Shown: positions 27,108 to 36,871 of the stretch, one piece after another
Layout of the letters: every line of letters begins with the position of its first letter
Position numbering within the stretch: position 1 is the stretch's first letter
Assembly: GCA_000227505.4 (NCBI GenBank)
Contig: AGIF02000001.1
Coordinates: forward strand, 1,756,035 to 1,820,034
DNA from: a gamma proteobacterium HIMB55
GTDB taxonomy: Bacteria; Pseudomonadota; Gammaproteobacteria; Pseudomonadales; Halieaceae
Length of the DNA stretch: 64,000 bases
Direction of reading: 5' to 3'
Notes under the pieces: generated by a model
Database searches by the model: none
What the model saw: only the letters and a program-made list of their open reading frames with translations
What the model was told of the DNA's origin: nothing
Position numbers and translations under genes: made by a program

Positions 27108-28199
27108 GTGCGCGAGTGGTTTGCACAGTTAGTATGGCCTGCGCTTGTGGGTGTCTTGGCGGCCATTATTCTACTCAATAACGAGTGGCTGGAACTGCCC
27201 GGTGACAATCAGGGCCCCGCCTCTTACAGCGACGCAGTCACCATTGCGACCCCGTCAGTTGTAAATATCTATACGGCCAAGCTCGTTGCCGAGAGAGCAC
27301 CGGAACTCAATGCTCCCCTCCTTCGCCGCTACAACAACCCCGGTGAGCGCCAACCTCGAGTAGAGCGCTCACTCGGATCGGGCGTCATCATGAGTACTGA
27401 TGGTCATATCATTACAAATCAGCACGTCATCGATGGCGCACAAGCTATCCAAATTCTGCTGTCAGATGGTCGTAGGGCGAGCGCTTCAGTGGTGGGCATC
27501 GACCCCGACACCGATCTCGCACTGTTGAAAACAGAGCTTACAGGACTCTCTGCCATAGAAACCGCCGACTCTGATGCAATCAATGTCGGTGATATCGTCA
27601 TGGCTATCGGAAATCCTTACGGCTTCGGCCACTCTGTGACCCTAGGCATCATCTCAGGGTTAGAGCGCTACGGTCTCCAGCTTTCCGCCTATGAGAACTA
27701 CATACAGACCGATGCCGCAATTCATCTAGGTAATTCAGGCGGAGCACTAATCGACTCGAATGGCAAACTCGTTGGCATCAACACCTTGATTTACACCGGC
27801 GGGCAAGATCAGCGAAGCGATGCAAACGGCATTGGCATCAACCTCGCGACGCCGAGCAATCTTGTAAACACAGTAATTTCTGATCTTATTGAGTACGGCG
27901 GCGTCATACGCGGCTGGCTAGGAGTGAGCGTAGACTTGTTACTCGGCTTGGATGATGAAGGTCGGACCACCCAATCTTTGCTAGTCACTGAAACTGCCCC
28001 CGGGGGACCGGCAGAACGCGCGGGCATTCAAGTTGGGGATTTGATTATCGGGCTAGAGGGGGCCGGAGTGAGCGACGCTCGGGAGGCCATGCAAACCATT
28101 GCGCGTCTCAGGCCGGGCGATCGGGTTTTGGTCGGTCTTCAGCGACAAGAACAACGATTCGAGGTTGACGCCATTGTCGCAACGCGACCCAGCAACTGA
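27108..28199 (+). CDS. algW: Periplasmic serine protease AlgW/DegS
   Basis: Membrane-anchored HtrA-family protease that senses outer-membrane protein stress and starts cleavage of an anti-sigma factor. It has 363 residues with one membrane anchor at about 8-24, a trypsin-like domain with triad H106, D136 and S210 (GNSGGAL), and a single PDZ domain at about 262-355. One PDZ domain and an uncleaved anchor indicate the DegS/AlgW type, not DegP. GGGGG lies eight bases before the GTG start. No mucAB or rseAB is nearby. Confidence 0.95.
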   Translation: MREWFAQLVWPALVGVLAAIILLNNEWLELPGDNQGPASYSDAVTIATPSVVNIYTAKLVAERAPELNAPLLRRYNNPGERQPRVERSLGSGVIMSTDGHIITNQHVIDGAQAIQILLSDGRRASASVVGIDPDTDLALLKTELTGLSAIETADSDAINVGDIVMAIGNPYGFGHSVTLGIISGLERYGLQLSAYENYIQTDAAIHLGNSGGALIDSNGKLVGINTLIYTGGQDQRSDANGIGINLATPSNLVNTVISDLIEYGGVIRGWLGVSVDLLLGLDDEGRTTQSLLVTETAPGGPAERAGIQVGDLIIGLEGAGVSDAREAMQTIARLRPGDRVLVGLQRQEQRFEVDAIVATRPSN

Positions 28200-28200
28200 G

Positions 28201-29511
28201 CTAGTCAGCACCCTCTAAACGAACACGCGCTGCCATCGCATGTGCAGACAGCGACTCACCGTCTGCAATTGTGCCCGCCACTTCGGCAAGCGCGCGTGCC
28301 CCCGACTGATTGACGTCAATGATCGAAGTGCGTGTCTGAAAGTCATAAACACTGAGTGGTGATGAGAACCGTGCTGCTCCAGAGGTCGGCAAAACATGAT
28401 TAGTGCCTGCACAGTAATCACCCAATGATTCGGAGCTATAGGGCCCCAAAAAGATGGCGCCCGCGTGGGTGATTTGTTCCAACAACTCATCCGCGTCCTT
28501 TACAGCCAGCTCTAGGTGCTCTGGCGCGAAGCGATTAGATAACTGGGCCGCGCTTACTAGATCATCGACAACAATGAGAGCGCCTCGCTTTCGCAAGGAC
28601 GCTTCAATCACTGCAGCCCGTGGCATAGTTGGTAGCAAGGCCTGAATCGCCTCTGCCACCGCATCCAAATAGGCATTATTTGGTGAGATACAAATCGCCT
28701 GGGCCACTTCATCATGCTCAGCTTGCGACATCAGATCGAGGGCAATCCACTTAGGATCGACAGAACCATCCGCGATGACAAAAATCTCAGAGGGACCGGC
28801 GATCATATCGATGCCTACTTTACCGAAAACTTGCCGCTTAGCTTCTGCGACAAACCGGTTACCTGGCCCCACAATTTTATCCACGGCCTGAATACTCTCG
28901 GTGCCATACGCCAACGCAGCCACTGCCTGGGCGCCACCAATGGTTATAACTTTATCGACACCCGCCATCGAGGCTGCAGCCATCACCAATGGATTGAGCA
29001 CACCGTCAGGCGTCGGCGCGACCATCGTTACATGAGGCACGCCTGCAACTTTTGCGGTGATCGCATTCATCAAAACAGAGGACGGGTAACTCGCTTTACC
29101 GCCCGGCACGTAGAGGCCGGCGCGGGACATAGGACGAATCCGTTGTCCCAAACGACTGCCATATTCGTCTTCGATTGACCAATCATCACTCAGTTGCTGT
29201 TGGTGGTAGCGCTGAATTCGAGCCGCCGCTGTTTTGAGCGCAGCATGCTCGGTGCCACTGATCTCCTGCTCGATCTCTGCGAGGCGATCTCTGTCAAAAA
29301 CGAGCTCCGATATCGAAGAAGCCGGGTGGTTATCGAACTTTTGCGTAAGCGTAAGTAAGGCGTTATCACCTTCGCTTCTTACCCTCGTTATGATCTCACT
29401 GACCGTGTCGACAAGCCCTGGGTCAATGGCTTCCATGGGGGCCTGCAGAGCGACGATCTGCGCCTCAAAGTCATCATTGCAACTACTTAACCGTCGAATG
29501 TCGATTGTCAT
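28201..29511 (-). CDS. hisD: Histidinol dehydrogenase
   Basis: Zn- and NAD-dependent enzyme oxidising L-histidinol to L-histidine in the last two steps of the pathway. It has 436 residues. [45 protein letters not shown] and the C-terminal [17 protein letters not shown] are the family blocks. It follows hisG with a four-base overlap and converges on algW with a one-base gap. In pseudomonads hisC follows hisD; it is absent here. Confidence 0.98.
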   Translation of the reverse strand: MTIDIRRLSSCNDDFEAQIVALQAPMEAIDPGLVDTVSEIITRVRSEGDNALLTLTQKFDNHPASSISELVFDRDRLAEIEQEISGTEHAALKTAAARIQRYHQQQLSDDWSIEDEYGSRLGQRIRPMSRAGLYVPGGKASYPSSVLMNAITAKVAGVPHVTMVAPTPDGVLNPLVMAAASMAGVDKVITIGGAQAVAALAYGTESIQAVDKIVGPGNRFVAEAKRQVFGKVGIDMIAGPSEIFVIADGSVDPKWIALDLMSQAEHDEVAQAICISPNNAYLDAVAEAIQALLPTMPRAAVIEASLRKRGALIVVDDLVSAAQLSNRFAPEHLELAVKDADELLEQITHAGAIFLGPYSSESLGDYCAGTNHVLPTSGAARFSSPLSVYDFQTRTSIIDVNQSGARALAEVAGTIADGESLSAHAMAARVRLEGAD

Positions 29512-30182
29512 GAAGCACCACTCCCAGCCTCGCCGGTACCCGAGGACACCGCAGCTGAAATTGATGACACCAAACCGGCGATAATTGGATTACGAGTGCG
29601 CATAGAGGCTTTATTAACAATAAGGCGCGACGAAATGTCAGCAATATGCTCACGAGGGACCATACCGTTAGCTCTAAGTGTATTACCCGTATCAACGATA
29701 TCCACAATCTCGTCAGCAAGGTCCATAATCGGTGCAAGCTCCATAGCACCGTAGAGTTTGATGATATTGGGCTGGACGCCACGCTTGGCGTAATGATCGC
29801 GTGCAATATTGACGAACTTGGTCGCCACGCGGATCTTTGCCGCCGAGCTTTGCTGGGCGTTCTCGATACCGGCAGTCATCAAGCGGCATTTCGCGATCTC
29901 TAGATCCAACACCTCGTAAAGACCCTCGTCACCAAACTCCATGAGAATATCTTTTCCGACAACACCGACATCAGCAGCGCCGTGGCGAACATACGTGGGC
30001 ACATCCGACCCGCGAAGCAACACAAAAGAGATCCCCTCGCGAGTGGTTGGGAATATCAGTTTGCGGCTCTTTTCGATGTTCTCAAGCGGCTCGACGCCTG
30101 CAGCCGCAAACAGCGGCAGCGTCTCTTTGAGAATCCGACCCTTAGTGAGTGCAATTGTGAGTGTTTCAGTGCCTTTTGACAT
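29508..30182 (-). CDS. hisG: ATP phosphoribosyltransferase, short form
   Basis: First enzyme of histidine synthesis. It has 224 residues, so it is the short HisG lacking the C-terminal regulatory domain; this form works with the HisS-like subunit HisZ, which must be encoded elsewhere. [18 protein letters not shown] and the PRPP loop [14 protein letters not shown] are visible. It lies three bases after murA and overlaps hisD. Confidence 0.97.
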   Translation of the reverse strand: MSKGTETLTIALTKGRILKETLPLFAAAGVEPLENIEKSRKLIFPTTREGISFVLLRGSDVPTYVRHGAADVGVVGKDILMEFGDEGLYEVLDLEIAKCRLMTAGIENAQQSSAAKIRVATKFVNIARDHYAKRGVQPNIIKLYGAMELAPIMDLADEIVDIVDTGNTLRANGMVPREHIADISSRLIVNKASMRTRNPIIAGLVSSISAAVSSGTGEAGSGAS

Positions 30183-30185
30183 TGA

Positions 30186-31448
30186 TCACCTCATTTTCCG
30201 GACAATATCAGCGCCCACAGATTGAAGTTTTTCCTCAATACGCTCGTAACCGCGATCGATGTGATAAATACGGTCTACCCGCGTTTCTCCCTTTGCCGCC
30301 AGGCCGGCAATGACCAGGCTGGCTGAGGCGCGAAGGTCTGACGCCATCACCGGCGCACCGCTGATCTTCTCTTGGCCGCGGATGATAACCGAATGCCCGT
30401 CAATCGTAATATTGGCGCCCATTCGCGACATCTCTTGAGCATGAATCAAGCGATTCTCAAAAATGGTCTCGGTAATCCGCGCCACACCGTCAGCGACAAG
30501 ATTGAGCGCTGTAAACTGCGCCTGCATATCGGTGGGGAAACCGGGATAAGGCGCCGTAATGACGTCAACCGATAAAGGCCGTTTTCCTGTCATGTCAGCG
30601 GTAATTGCGTTTGCGTCAACTTGTACATCAACCCCAGCTTCACGCAACTTGTCTAGCACGAGTCCCAGATGTCCGGCATCAGCGCCCTCGACCGTGATGC
30701 AACCTCCTGTGGCCGCAGCTGCAACCAGGTATGTCCCTGCCTCGATACGATCAGGCATCACCGTATACTCACAAGAGTTCAATGACGACACACCTTTGAT
30801 CACTAAGGTATCCGTATCGTCACCAGAGATATCGGCTCCCATGGCGCGTAAAAATCTCACGAGATCGGTTATCTCAGGTTCTTTAGCGACATTGCGAAGT
30901 ACGGTCTCGCCTTCGGCCAATACGGCTGCCATCAGCAAGTTCTCAGTACCGCCAACAGTAACCATCTCAAAGGTGAAATCGCAGCCTCGCAAACCACCCT
31001 CCGTGGTCGCCACGATATAACCGTCGCGCACATCGATTTGCGCACCCATTGCCTCAAAACCTTTCAAATGAAGGTCGACGGGACGACTCCCAATGGCGCA
31101 CCCGCCAGGAAAGGAGACTTCCGCCCGCCCAAATCTCGCAAGTAGCGGCCCCATAACCAAGATGGAAGCACGCATGGTCTTCACCAACTCGTAGGGCGCA
31201 CGGCGACTACTCAACTCAGCAGCCGACATACAAAGCGTCCCTGATTCATCGACGGCGATTTCTGCACCTAGAGCCCCCAAGAGCTCGACCATGGTGGTGA
31301 TATCGTTCAGATGAGGAACGTTGTTCAGCCTCAACTCTTCGGAGGTCAATAAGCTCGCCGCGAGAATGGGCAGCGCCGCATTTTTTGCGCCGGAAATAGC
31401 AATGCGACCCTGCAGCGGTTTACCACCACGAATGACAAAATAATCCAC
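30186..31448 (-). CDS. murA: UDP-GlcNAc 1-carboxyvinyltransferase MurA
   Basis: Commits UDP-GlcNAc to murein synthesis by transferring enolpyruvate from PEP. It has 420 residues. The catalytic loop is [17 protein letters not shown] with C117, the residue alkylated by fosfomycin. [13 protein letters not shown] at 19-31 and the pseudo-repeated inside-out barrel confirm the family. It sits between ibaG and hisG in the conserved order. Confidence 0.98.
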   Translation of the reverse strand: MDYFVIRGGKPLQGRIAISGAKNAALPILAASLLTSEELRLNNVPHLNDITTMVELLGALGAEIAVDESGTLCMSAAELSSRRAPYELVKTMRASILVMGPLLARFGRAEVSFPGGCAIGSRPVDLHLKGFEAMGAQIDVRDGYIVATTEGGLRGCDFTFEMVTVGGTENLLMAAVLAEGETVLRNVAKEPEITDLVRFLRAMGADISGDDTDTLVIKGVSSLNSCEYTVMPDRIEAGTYLVAAAATGGCITVEGADAGHLGLVLDKLREAGVDVQVDANAITADMTGKRPLSVDVITAPYPGFPTDMQAQFTALNLVADGVARITETIFENRLIHAQEMSRMGANITIDGHSVIIRGQEKISGAPVMASDLRASASLVIAGLAAKGETRVDRIYHIDRGYERIEEKLQSVGADIVRKMR

Positions 31449-31463
31449 GTCAGAGGATCCGAA

Positions 31464-31682
31464 TCAGGGCGTGTTCGCAATAATGTTGACGGCGTGAAGC
31501 GCACCTGAGCGGATAAACTCATTCAGGGGTGCGTACACCTTCTGCTGGCGGGCCACGGGTCGAAGTCCCTCGAACAACTCGCTGACTACCGTCACTTGAC
31601 AGTGCGATCCGTCGAGCTGAACGTCAATCTTAGCACCGGGAAATGCACCCTCTAGCGCGTTGATAATCATTGTCTCATTCAT
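31464..31682 (-). CDS. ibaG: IbaG/BolA-like protein, short C-terminus
   Basis: BolA-family protein; relatives bind monothiol glutaredoxins with an Fe-S cluster. It has 72 residues from MNETMIIN (73 if the preceding ATG is used). SHCQVTVVSELFEGLRP, ARQQKVYAPLNEFI and the invariant histidine in LHAVNI are present. It stops at ANTP, while E. coli IbaG continues about ten residues (AEWARD...). The start overlaps the mlaC stop. Confidence 0.92.
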   Translation of the reverse strand: MNETMIINALEGAFPGAKIDVQLDGSHCQVTVVSELFEGLRPVARQQKVYAPLNEFIRSGALHAVNIIANTP

Positions 31683-32361
31683 CATCGAGGTCCTCTGGTA
31701 GGTTTGCCGCCACATCCCACTCGGCCACCACCTGACCAACATTGCCGTTCGCGGCCTTCGCCGCCGAGGCAAACTGGTTTTGGTAGATCTGACCCAGGTT
31801 AATATCTTCGACAATGAGATTTCGCAGTCGCCAGGAGCCGTCTCTGCGCTTACCCATCTGGTATCTGATCGTATACGTCTGATCACCCGAGCCGTACACC
31901 AGCTGCGTAATCGACGCAGACCTCGCGTTGGGATCGATATCATCACCGTCGATAATTTCGAATTTAGACCCACTAAAGGCCAGAAGGCCTTTGGCGTAGG
32001 TTCTGATGAGGCCTGACTTAATAATATCGGTGAAGCTTTCAAGTTGTGCGCGTAACGCTTTTTTTCCATCCGCATCCAAGCTCTTGTATCGCGCGTTTGA
32101 TGCGTACTCTCCCATGACCCCTTTAGCAAAACCTCGCCAGTCAATGGTGGCATCAAGCACCGAGCCAATTTCACCATAGAAGCGATCCGGGTCCTCATCG
32201 AAGTACTCTGGCGCCTCTTCGATAATGCTCATGATCTGAGTTGTAGTGAACTCAATGATGGGTTTGGGTGCCTTATCGTTGACTTGTGCGCCGCTTGGCA
32301 AGGCCAACATGGTGAGCACCAAAGCCACCAATCCTTTTGCGAATAACGCCGAGACTTTCAT
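31675..32361 (-). CDS. mlaC: MlaC/Ttg2D phospholipid-binding protein
   Basis: Periplasmic lipid carrier that normally shuttles phospholipid between MlaA at the outer membrane and MlaFEDB at the inner membrane. It has 228 residues with a signal peptide of about 25 (cleavage after PSGA). DWRGFAKGVMGEYA, VYGSGDQTYTIRYQMGKR and NLIVEDINLGQIYQNQFAS are family blocks. In relatives mlaF, E and D precede it and mlaB follows it; here it is directly next to divergent yrbG on one side and overlaps ibaG on the other. Confidence 0.94.
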   Translation of the reverse strand: MKVSALFAKGLVALVLTMLALPSGAQVNDKAPKPIIEFTTTQIMSIIEEAPEYFDEDPDRFYGEIGSVLDATIDWRGFAKGVMGEYASNARYKSLDADGKKALRAQLESFTDIIKSGLIRTYAKGLLAFSGSKFEIIDGDDIDPNARSASITQLVYGSGDQTYTIRYQMGKRRDGSWRLRNLIVEDINLGQIYQNQFASAAKAANGNVGQVVAEWDVAANLPEDLDDE

Positions 32362-32520
32362 ATTTTCCCTTCACTAAAATGTCTTTGCTCCCGAGATACT
32401 CGGGGTGATCGACACTGTTACAGCGTTAAGTAGCGTTCTAACGCCGGTCAGATCGCGTATGATAACCGATCGCTTGGATCCAGCGGCGAGTTTAAACGAT
32501 CAAGGTGTACCATTACCCAA
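32362..32520. other. Divergent mlaC/yrbG spacer
   Basis: Contains no recognisable remnant of mlaD, mlaE or mlaF. A small hairpin, CCCGAG (32390-32395) with CTCGGG (32399-32404), lies in the mlaC leader. I could not assign a confident promoter to either gene. Confidence 0.5.
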
Positions 32521-33492
32521 ATGTTAGACGTGTTTTTTATTGTGGCCGGATTGATCGGACTTGTTTGGAGTTCCGATAAGTTCGTTGACGGTGCTGCAGC
32601 AATTGCGAGCCTCGCTGGTCTATCCCCCTTACTAATCGGCTTGACGATTGTCTCGCTCGGTACGTCTGCACCGGAGATTGTCATATCTGTCATAGCGTCT
32701 TTATCGGGGTCGGGCGAGTTGGCAGTCGGCAACGCGCTGGGATCGAATATCGCGAATACCGGACTCGTATTAGGGGTCACCCTAATCATCAAAGCAATGT
32801 CGGTCGAAGCTGCCACGACGCGCAGAGAACTCCCGCAGATGCTCGGCGCCACACTATTAGCGGGCGCACTCATGATCGATGGGGATCTGTCTGTGTTGGA
32901 CGGACTCGTATTGCTCAGCGCGCTTACTGTTTTTCTATTCCTGTTATCCAAACGCGATAGCGGCCAGGATTCGGAATTACGGGAGCCTGCCTCGACATCA
33001 GCCAGCGTTGCGTGGCTCAAGTTTCTAGGTGGGCTAACTCTGCTTGTCATTTCATCAAGAGTGCTGGTGATTGGCGCAGTTAATATTGCGACCTCGCTCG
33101 GTGTATCCGAGCTAATGGTTGGCTTAACTATCGTCGCCATCGGGACGAGTCTCCCAGAATTAGCCGCATCAGTTATGAGTGCCGTAAAAGGGCACGCCGA
33201 CATTGCCTTGGGAGCTATCGTCGGCAGCAACGTTTTCAACCTGTTGATCGTACTCCCCGTTCCGGGGCTGCTGGGACCTCTGGCATTAGATTCAGAGGTC
33301 TTCAATCGAGATTGGCTCTTCACTTTGTTACTCGCAGTGCTACTGATGCTTTTTGCTTGGCAAGCGCAGCGCAAAGCGGCAGGGATTGGTACGGGTACTG
33401 GTGAACTCGGTCGCGTCGCTGGTGTCGTATTACTTGGAACGTATATAAGCTATTTGACCATTCTGGTAGTGGTACCAGACCTCGCAGGGTAA
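32521..33492 (+). CDS. yrbG: YrbG-like sodium/calcium exchanger family protein
   Basis: CaCA-superfamily cation exchanger with about ten membrane helices in two inverted repeats. It has 323 residues. The two alpha repeats are clear: IVSLGTSAPEIVISVIA plus NALGSNIANTGLVLG in the first, and IVAIGTSLPELAASVMS plus IVGSNVFNLLIVL in the second. It starts the kds-lpt block and is two bases from kdsD, as in E. coli. The transported ion is inferred from the family only. Confidence 0.95.
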   Translation: MLDVFFIVAGLIGLVWSSDKFVDGAAAIASLAGLSPLLIGLTIVSLGTSAPEIVISVIASLSGSGELAVGNALGSNIANTGLVLGVTLIIKAMSVEAATTRRELPQMLGATLLAGALMIDGDLSVLDGLVLLSALTVFLFLLSKRDSGQDSELREPASTSASVAWLKFLGGLTLLVISSRVLVIGAVNIATSLGVSELMVGLTIVAIGTSLPELAASVMSAVKGHADIALGAIVGSNVFNLLIVLPVPGLLGPLALDSEVFNRDWLFTLLLAVLLMLFAWQAQRKAAGIGTGTGELGRVAGVVLLGTYISYLTILVVVPDLAG

Positions 33493-33494
33493 AC

Positions 33495-34475
33495 ATGACT
33501 GATCAATCTCCTCGTTCATCAGCCGAATCAGCACTGAGAACCATCGACATCGAGATGCGAGCAATTGCCGAACTTAAATCTCGAATCGATGACAAATTCG
33601 CAAAGGCGGTCGACATTCTTGCTAGTGTGAGCGGGCGAGTAATCGTCAGCGGAATGGGCAAGAGTGGCCATATTGGGAACAAGATAGCGGCAACCTTGGC
33701 GAGCACAGGCACTCCGGCGCAGTTCGTCCATCCGGCCGAAGCCTGTCACGGAGATATGGGGATGATTACGCGTAGCGATGCCGCGCTGCTCATGTCCAAC
33801 AGTGGCACCACCAGCGAAATCACTGCGCTGCTTCCCATGCTCAAACGCTTGGGGATACCGATTATTGCGATGACCGGCAATCCAAGCTCTATTCTGGCAT
33901 CCGCCGCCGACATCCACTTGAATATTGGCGTTGAGGAAGAGGCCTGCCCTCATGATCTCGCGCCCACTGCGAGCACTACTGCAAATCTCGTCATGGGCGA
34001 TGCGTTGGCCGTAGCGCTGTTGGAGCAAAAAGGGTTTTCTGCAGAAGACTTCGCCTTCACTCATCCTGGTGGAGCGCTTGGACGACGCTTGTTAACGCGG
34101 GTATCTGATCTTCAGGTGAGTGGGTCGGACGTTCCCTGCGTTGCGCCATCGACCTCCTTAGCCGATGCGCTTATGGTGATCTCCGCTAAAGGACTAGGGA
34201 TGTCCACTGTTACCGATGATGAAAATACCCTTCTCGGCATCTTTACCGACGGCGACTTGCGAAGGGCGCTAGAGCAAGGGCACGATTTAAGCGCTACTAA
34301 AGTGGGCAGTGTTATGTCACCCGGTGCCAAAACAATTAATGGTGATGCACTCGCGGCTGAGGCTGTGACGCGCATGGAGTCGGACGGTATTTCTGCGCTT
34401 GTCGTTACCAACGAAGCTGGCGCTGTGACCGGCGTCATTCACCTCCTTGCACTACTCAGGGCGGGTATCGTATGA
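33495..34475 (+). CDS. kdsD: D-arabinose 5-phosphate isomerase KdsD
   Basis: Converts ribulose 5-phosphate to arabinose 5-phosphate, the first step to KDO. It has 326 residues: an SIS domain at about 40-180 (VSGMGKSGHIGNKIAAT, SNSGTTSEI, HPGGALGRRLL) and two CBS domains from about 205 on (VTDDENTLLGIFTDGDLRRAL). The stop overlaps the kdsC start by four bases. Confidence 0.97.
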   Translation: MTDQSPRSSAESALRTIDIEMRAIAELKSRIDDKFAKAVDILASVSGRVIVSGMGKSGHIGNKIAATLASTGTPAQFVHPAEACHGDMGMITRSDAALLMSNSGTTSEITALLPMLKRLGIPIIAMTGNPSSILASAADIHLNIGVEEEACPHDLAPTASTTANLVMGDALAVALLEQKGFSAEDFAFTHPGGALGRRLLTRVSDLQVSGSDVPCVAPSTSLADALMVISAKGLGMSTVTDDENTLLGIFTDGDLRRALEQGHDLSATKVGSVMSPGAKTINGDALAAEAVTRMESDGISALVVTNEAGAVTGVIHLLALLRAGIV

Positions 34476-34954
34476 GCCAAAACACCCAAATCACACTCCT
34501 CGTTTTAGACGTCGACGGTGTAATGAGCGATGGCAAGGTCACCTATACCAGCGATGGTGCAGAGCTAAAGTCTTTTAACATCAAGGACGGTGTCGGAATT
34601 AAAGGCATTCAGAAGGCTGGCATTCAAACCGCCATCATTACGGGTCGCGCATCGCCCATGGTAGAGCGCAGGGCTGCCGAACTGGGTATCCATCACCTGA
34701 TCCAAGGCAGAGAAGACAAGCTGTCCGCGCTGAAAGAGCTGCTCGACTCGTTAACTATTGAATTAAAAAATGTGGCGTACATGGGTGATGACTTACCCGA
34801 CATCGAGGCTATCGCCAGCGTTGGAATTGGCGCCTGTCCCGCTGATGCAGCAGTGGCGGTCAAGGCACAGGCAGGCTGGATTTCATCGCTAAACGGTGGC
34901 GAGGGCTGTGTTCGTGAGTTTTGTGACCATATTTTGGATGTTGCAAACAAATGA
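34472..34954 (+). CDS. kdsC: KDO 8-phosphate phosphatase KdsC
   Basis: HAD-superfamily phosphatase releasing KDO for CMP-KDO synthesis. It has 160 residues, somewhat shorter than E. coli KdsC, missing mainly the N-terminal lead. Motif I is LDVDGVMSDG, motif II ITGRAS, and motif IV YMGDDLPD. It overlaps kdsD upstream and lptC downstream by four bases each. Confidence 0.96.
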   Translation: MSQNTQITLLVLDVDGVMSDGKVTYTSDGAELKSFNIKDGVGIKGIQKAGIQTAIITGRASPMVERRAAELGIHHLIQGREDKLSALKELLDSLTIELKNVAYMGDDLPDIEAIASVGIGACPADAAVAVKAQAGWISSLNGGEGCVREFCDHILDVANK

Positions 34955-35496
34955 AATGGAGCATCACGGGCGCCGTTATTGGCGTCATCGCAGTACTCGC
35001 TATTTTTGCGCGCCTGGAGAGTGAGGCGCCAACGAGTTTAGAGGCTCGAAAGCTGGTGGCCACTGAACTCAATCAGCTTGAGCTCACTCGCTACGACGAT
35101 GACGGCCGAAAACTTGAGGTCAGCCGAGCCGACCATGCTGTGCAACTCGAAGGTGAGTCGGAGTTATTACTGGGTGGTCTCCACGTGGAGCGCGAGGATG
35201 CGCAAGGCGTGCGATGGCAACTCGAGGCCCCACGAGGCTTATCCGAAACGCGAAATGACACGTTGGTTTTATCCGGTGGCGTTACCGTGACTCGTGGTGA
35301 CGACGTCACTTTGACTACCAAACAACTCACGATTGACGCGGTCAGCAGTTTAGCCAAGTCCACATCTCAAGCTACACTTACCAGCGAGCGCGGCGTCACG
35401 ACCGGATCACAACTGCAGATCGACTTCCGCGGCGGTACGGCAGCCCTGCAAGGCAATGTGACGTCCAGTTTTGATAAAGGAACCAGCGGCAAGTGA
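34951..35496 (+). CDS. lptC: LPS transport protein LptC
   Basis: Bitopic inner-membrane protein that passes LPS from LptBFG to LptA. It has 181 residues with a membrane helix at about 4-20 and a periplasmic beta-jellyroll carrying LEVSRADHAVQLEGE and LSGGVTVTRGDDVTLTT. Family sequence conservation is low; the operon position between kdsC and lptA makes the call safe. Confidence 0.94.
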   Translation: MKWSITGAVIGVIAVLAIFARLESEAPTSLEARKLVATELNQLELTRYDDDGRKLEVSRADHAVQLEGESELLLGGLHVEREDAQGVRWQLEAPRGLSETRNDTLVLSGGVTVTRGDDVTLTTKQLTIDAVSSLAKSTSQATLTSERGVTTGSQLQIDFRGGTAALQGNVTSSFDKGTSGK

Positions 35497-36035
35497 AATT
35501 GAAGCTCCAACAACATAGCCGATTGCGCGGGAATCTAGTGGCGCTGCTACTACTCTCGAGCATCGTCATGATCTCCAAGGCAAACGACGCTGATCAACCC
35601 ATTGAGATATCGGCTGACCAAGTTACACGCGAGGAGCCATCGGGGCTAACAACCTATCGCGGTTCGGTCGAGCTGCGCCAGGGATCGTTAGAAATCAACT
35701 CTGACAGCTTGGTATTTTCTTTCGATGATCAGGGTGCTTCGGTCATTACCGCAAAGGGAACGCCTGCCACGCTTAAGCAGACCCCGACGAACAGCTCTAC
35801 ACCGATCAATGCCCAGGCTAATGCCATTGAATATCAGGAGACGCGAGATCGCATTCGTCTCATCGGTGATGCACGAATTCTTCAAGATGGTGCCGTCATC
35901 GAGGGCAGCACGATCGAATATATTGTCAGCTCACAGCGCGTCATGGCCGCCGGATCTCCCAGCGGCAATAAACCTCAACGCGTGAAAGTAACGATCCCGC
36001 CAAATTCGCTCAGAGAGAATACAGACCGTGACTGA
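35493..36035 (+). CDS. lptA: LPS periplasmic bridge protein LptA
   Basis: Forms the periplasmic beta-jellyroll bridge for LPS. It has 180 residues, GTG start overlapping lptC, and a signal peptide of about 30 ([16 protein letters not shown]). The OstA-type domain includes [20 protein letters not shown] and [20 protein letters not shown]. It overlaps lptB by eight bases. Confidence 0.95.
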   Translation: MKLKLQQHSRLRGNLVALLLLSSIVMISKANDADQPIEISADQVTREEPSGLTTYRGSVELRQGSLEINSDSLVFSFDDQGASVITAKGTPATLKQTPTNSSTPINAQANAIEYQETRDRIRLIGDARILQDGAVIEGSTIEYIVSSQRVMAAGSPSGNKPQRVKVTIPPNSLRENTDRD

Positions 36036-36756
36036 AGTGCTGGCTGCAAAAGGCCTGGCCAAGTCCTATCGCGGACGCCGTGTCGTAAACGGCATGTCAA
36101 TGTCGGTCAACGCCGGAGAAATCATTGGGCTTCTCGGTCCCAACGGTGCAGGAAAGACAACGTGCTTCTATTTAATGGTCGGCTTGGTGGCGAGCGATGA
36201 AGGTCGGATTACACTGTGTGGCAGTGACGTCACGTCGCTCCCGATCCACATGCGGGCACGACAAGGTTTAGGCTATCTGCCTCAGGAAGCCTCAATTTTT
36301 CGACGGTTATCGGTCGAGGACAATCTGATGGCCATCATCGAAACACGGGATGACCTCGATGCGGATGAACAACAAGCACTTTGCGACGAACTTCTTCGAG
36401 AGTTCCACATCACGCATTTGCGTAGCTCGCTCGGTCAAAGCCTTTCAGGCGGCGAGAGACGACGTGTGGAAATAGCACGCGCACTCGCGACGGATCCAAA
36501 AGTGATTTTGCTTGACGAGCCCTTTGCGGGCGTCGATCCAATCTCCATCTCAGATATCAAGGCCATCATCACCCATCTCCGTGACCGTGGCTTGGGCGTT
36601 TTAATCACCGATCACAATGTGCGTGAGACGCTCGATATCTGCGAGCGAGCCTATATTGTGAGTGAGGGAAGTGTCATCGCAGAGGGAGATGCGCAGAGCA
36701 TTTTAGATGATGCTAAGGTCCGCAAAGTCTACCTAGGGCAAGACTTTAGGCTGTAA
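36028..36756 (+). CDS. lptB: LPS export ABC ATPase LptB
   Basis: ATPase powering LPS extraction with LptFG. It has 242 residues. Walker A is GPNGAGKTT, the Q-loop is in [13 protein letters not shown], the signature is [15 protein letters not shown], Walker B is [12 protein letters not shown] and the switch histidine is in [13 protein letters not shown] start. lptF and lptG are not in the window. Confidence 0.98.
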   Translation: MTEVLAAKGLAKSYRGRRVVNGMSMSVNAGEIIGLLGPNGAGKTTCFYLMVGLVASDEGRITLCGSDVTSLPIHMRARQGLGYLPQEASIFRRLSVEDNLMAIIETRDDLDADEQQALCDELLREFHITHLRSSLGQSLSGGERRRVEIARALATDPKVILLDEPFAGVDPISISDIKAIITHLRDRGLGVLITDHNVRETLDICERAYIVSEGSVIAEGDAQSILDDAKVRKVYLGQDFRL

Positions 36757-36871
36757 GTCGACCGCCGACAGGTAAGGCGATGTTGATGGAAGCAAAAGGC
36801 GCGCCAAGCGGTTTGCCTTTGCTGAAATGAAAGCGCTAAACTGTCTCTCCATTAGCTGCTCAAAGAGATCA

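Noticed and set aside
32448-33374. 308-codon open frame antisense to yrbG
   Set aside because: Low-complexity Ser/Thr/Asn-rich translation with no family resemblance; a shadow of the strongly conserved exchanger gene on the other strand.
33528-34064. 178-codon open frame antisense to kdsD
   Set aside because: Complement of the SIS domain coding sequence; composition unlike a real protein.
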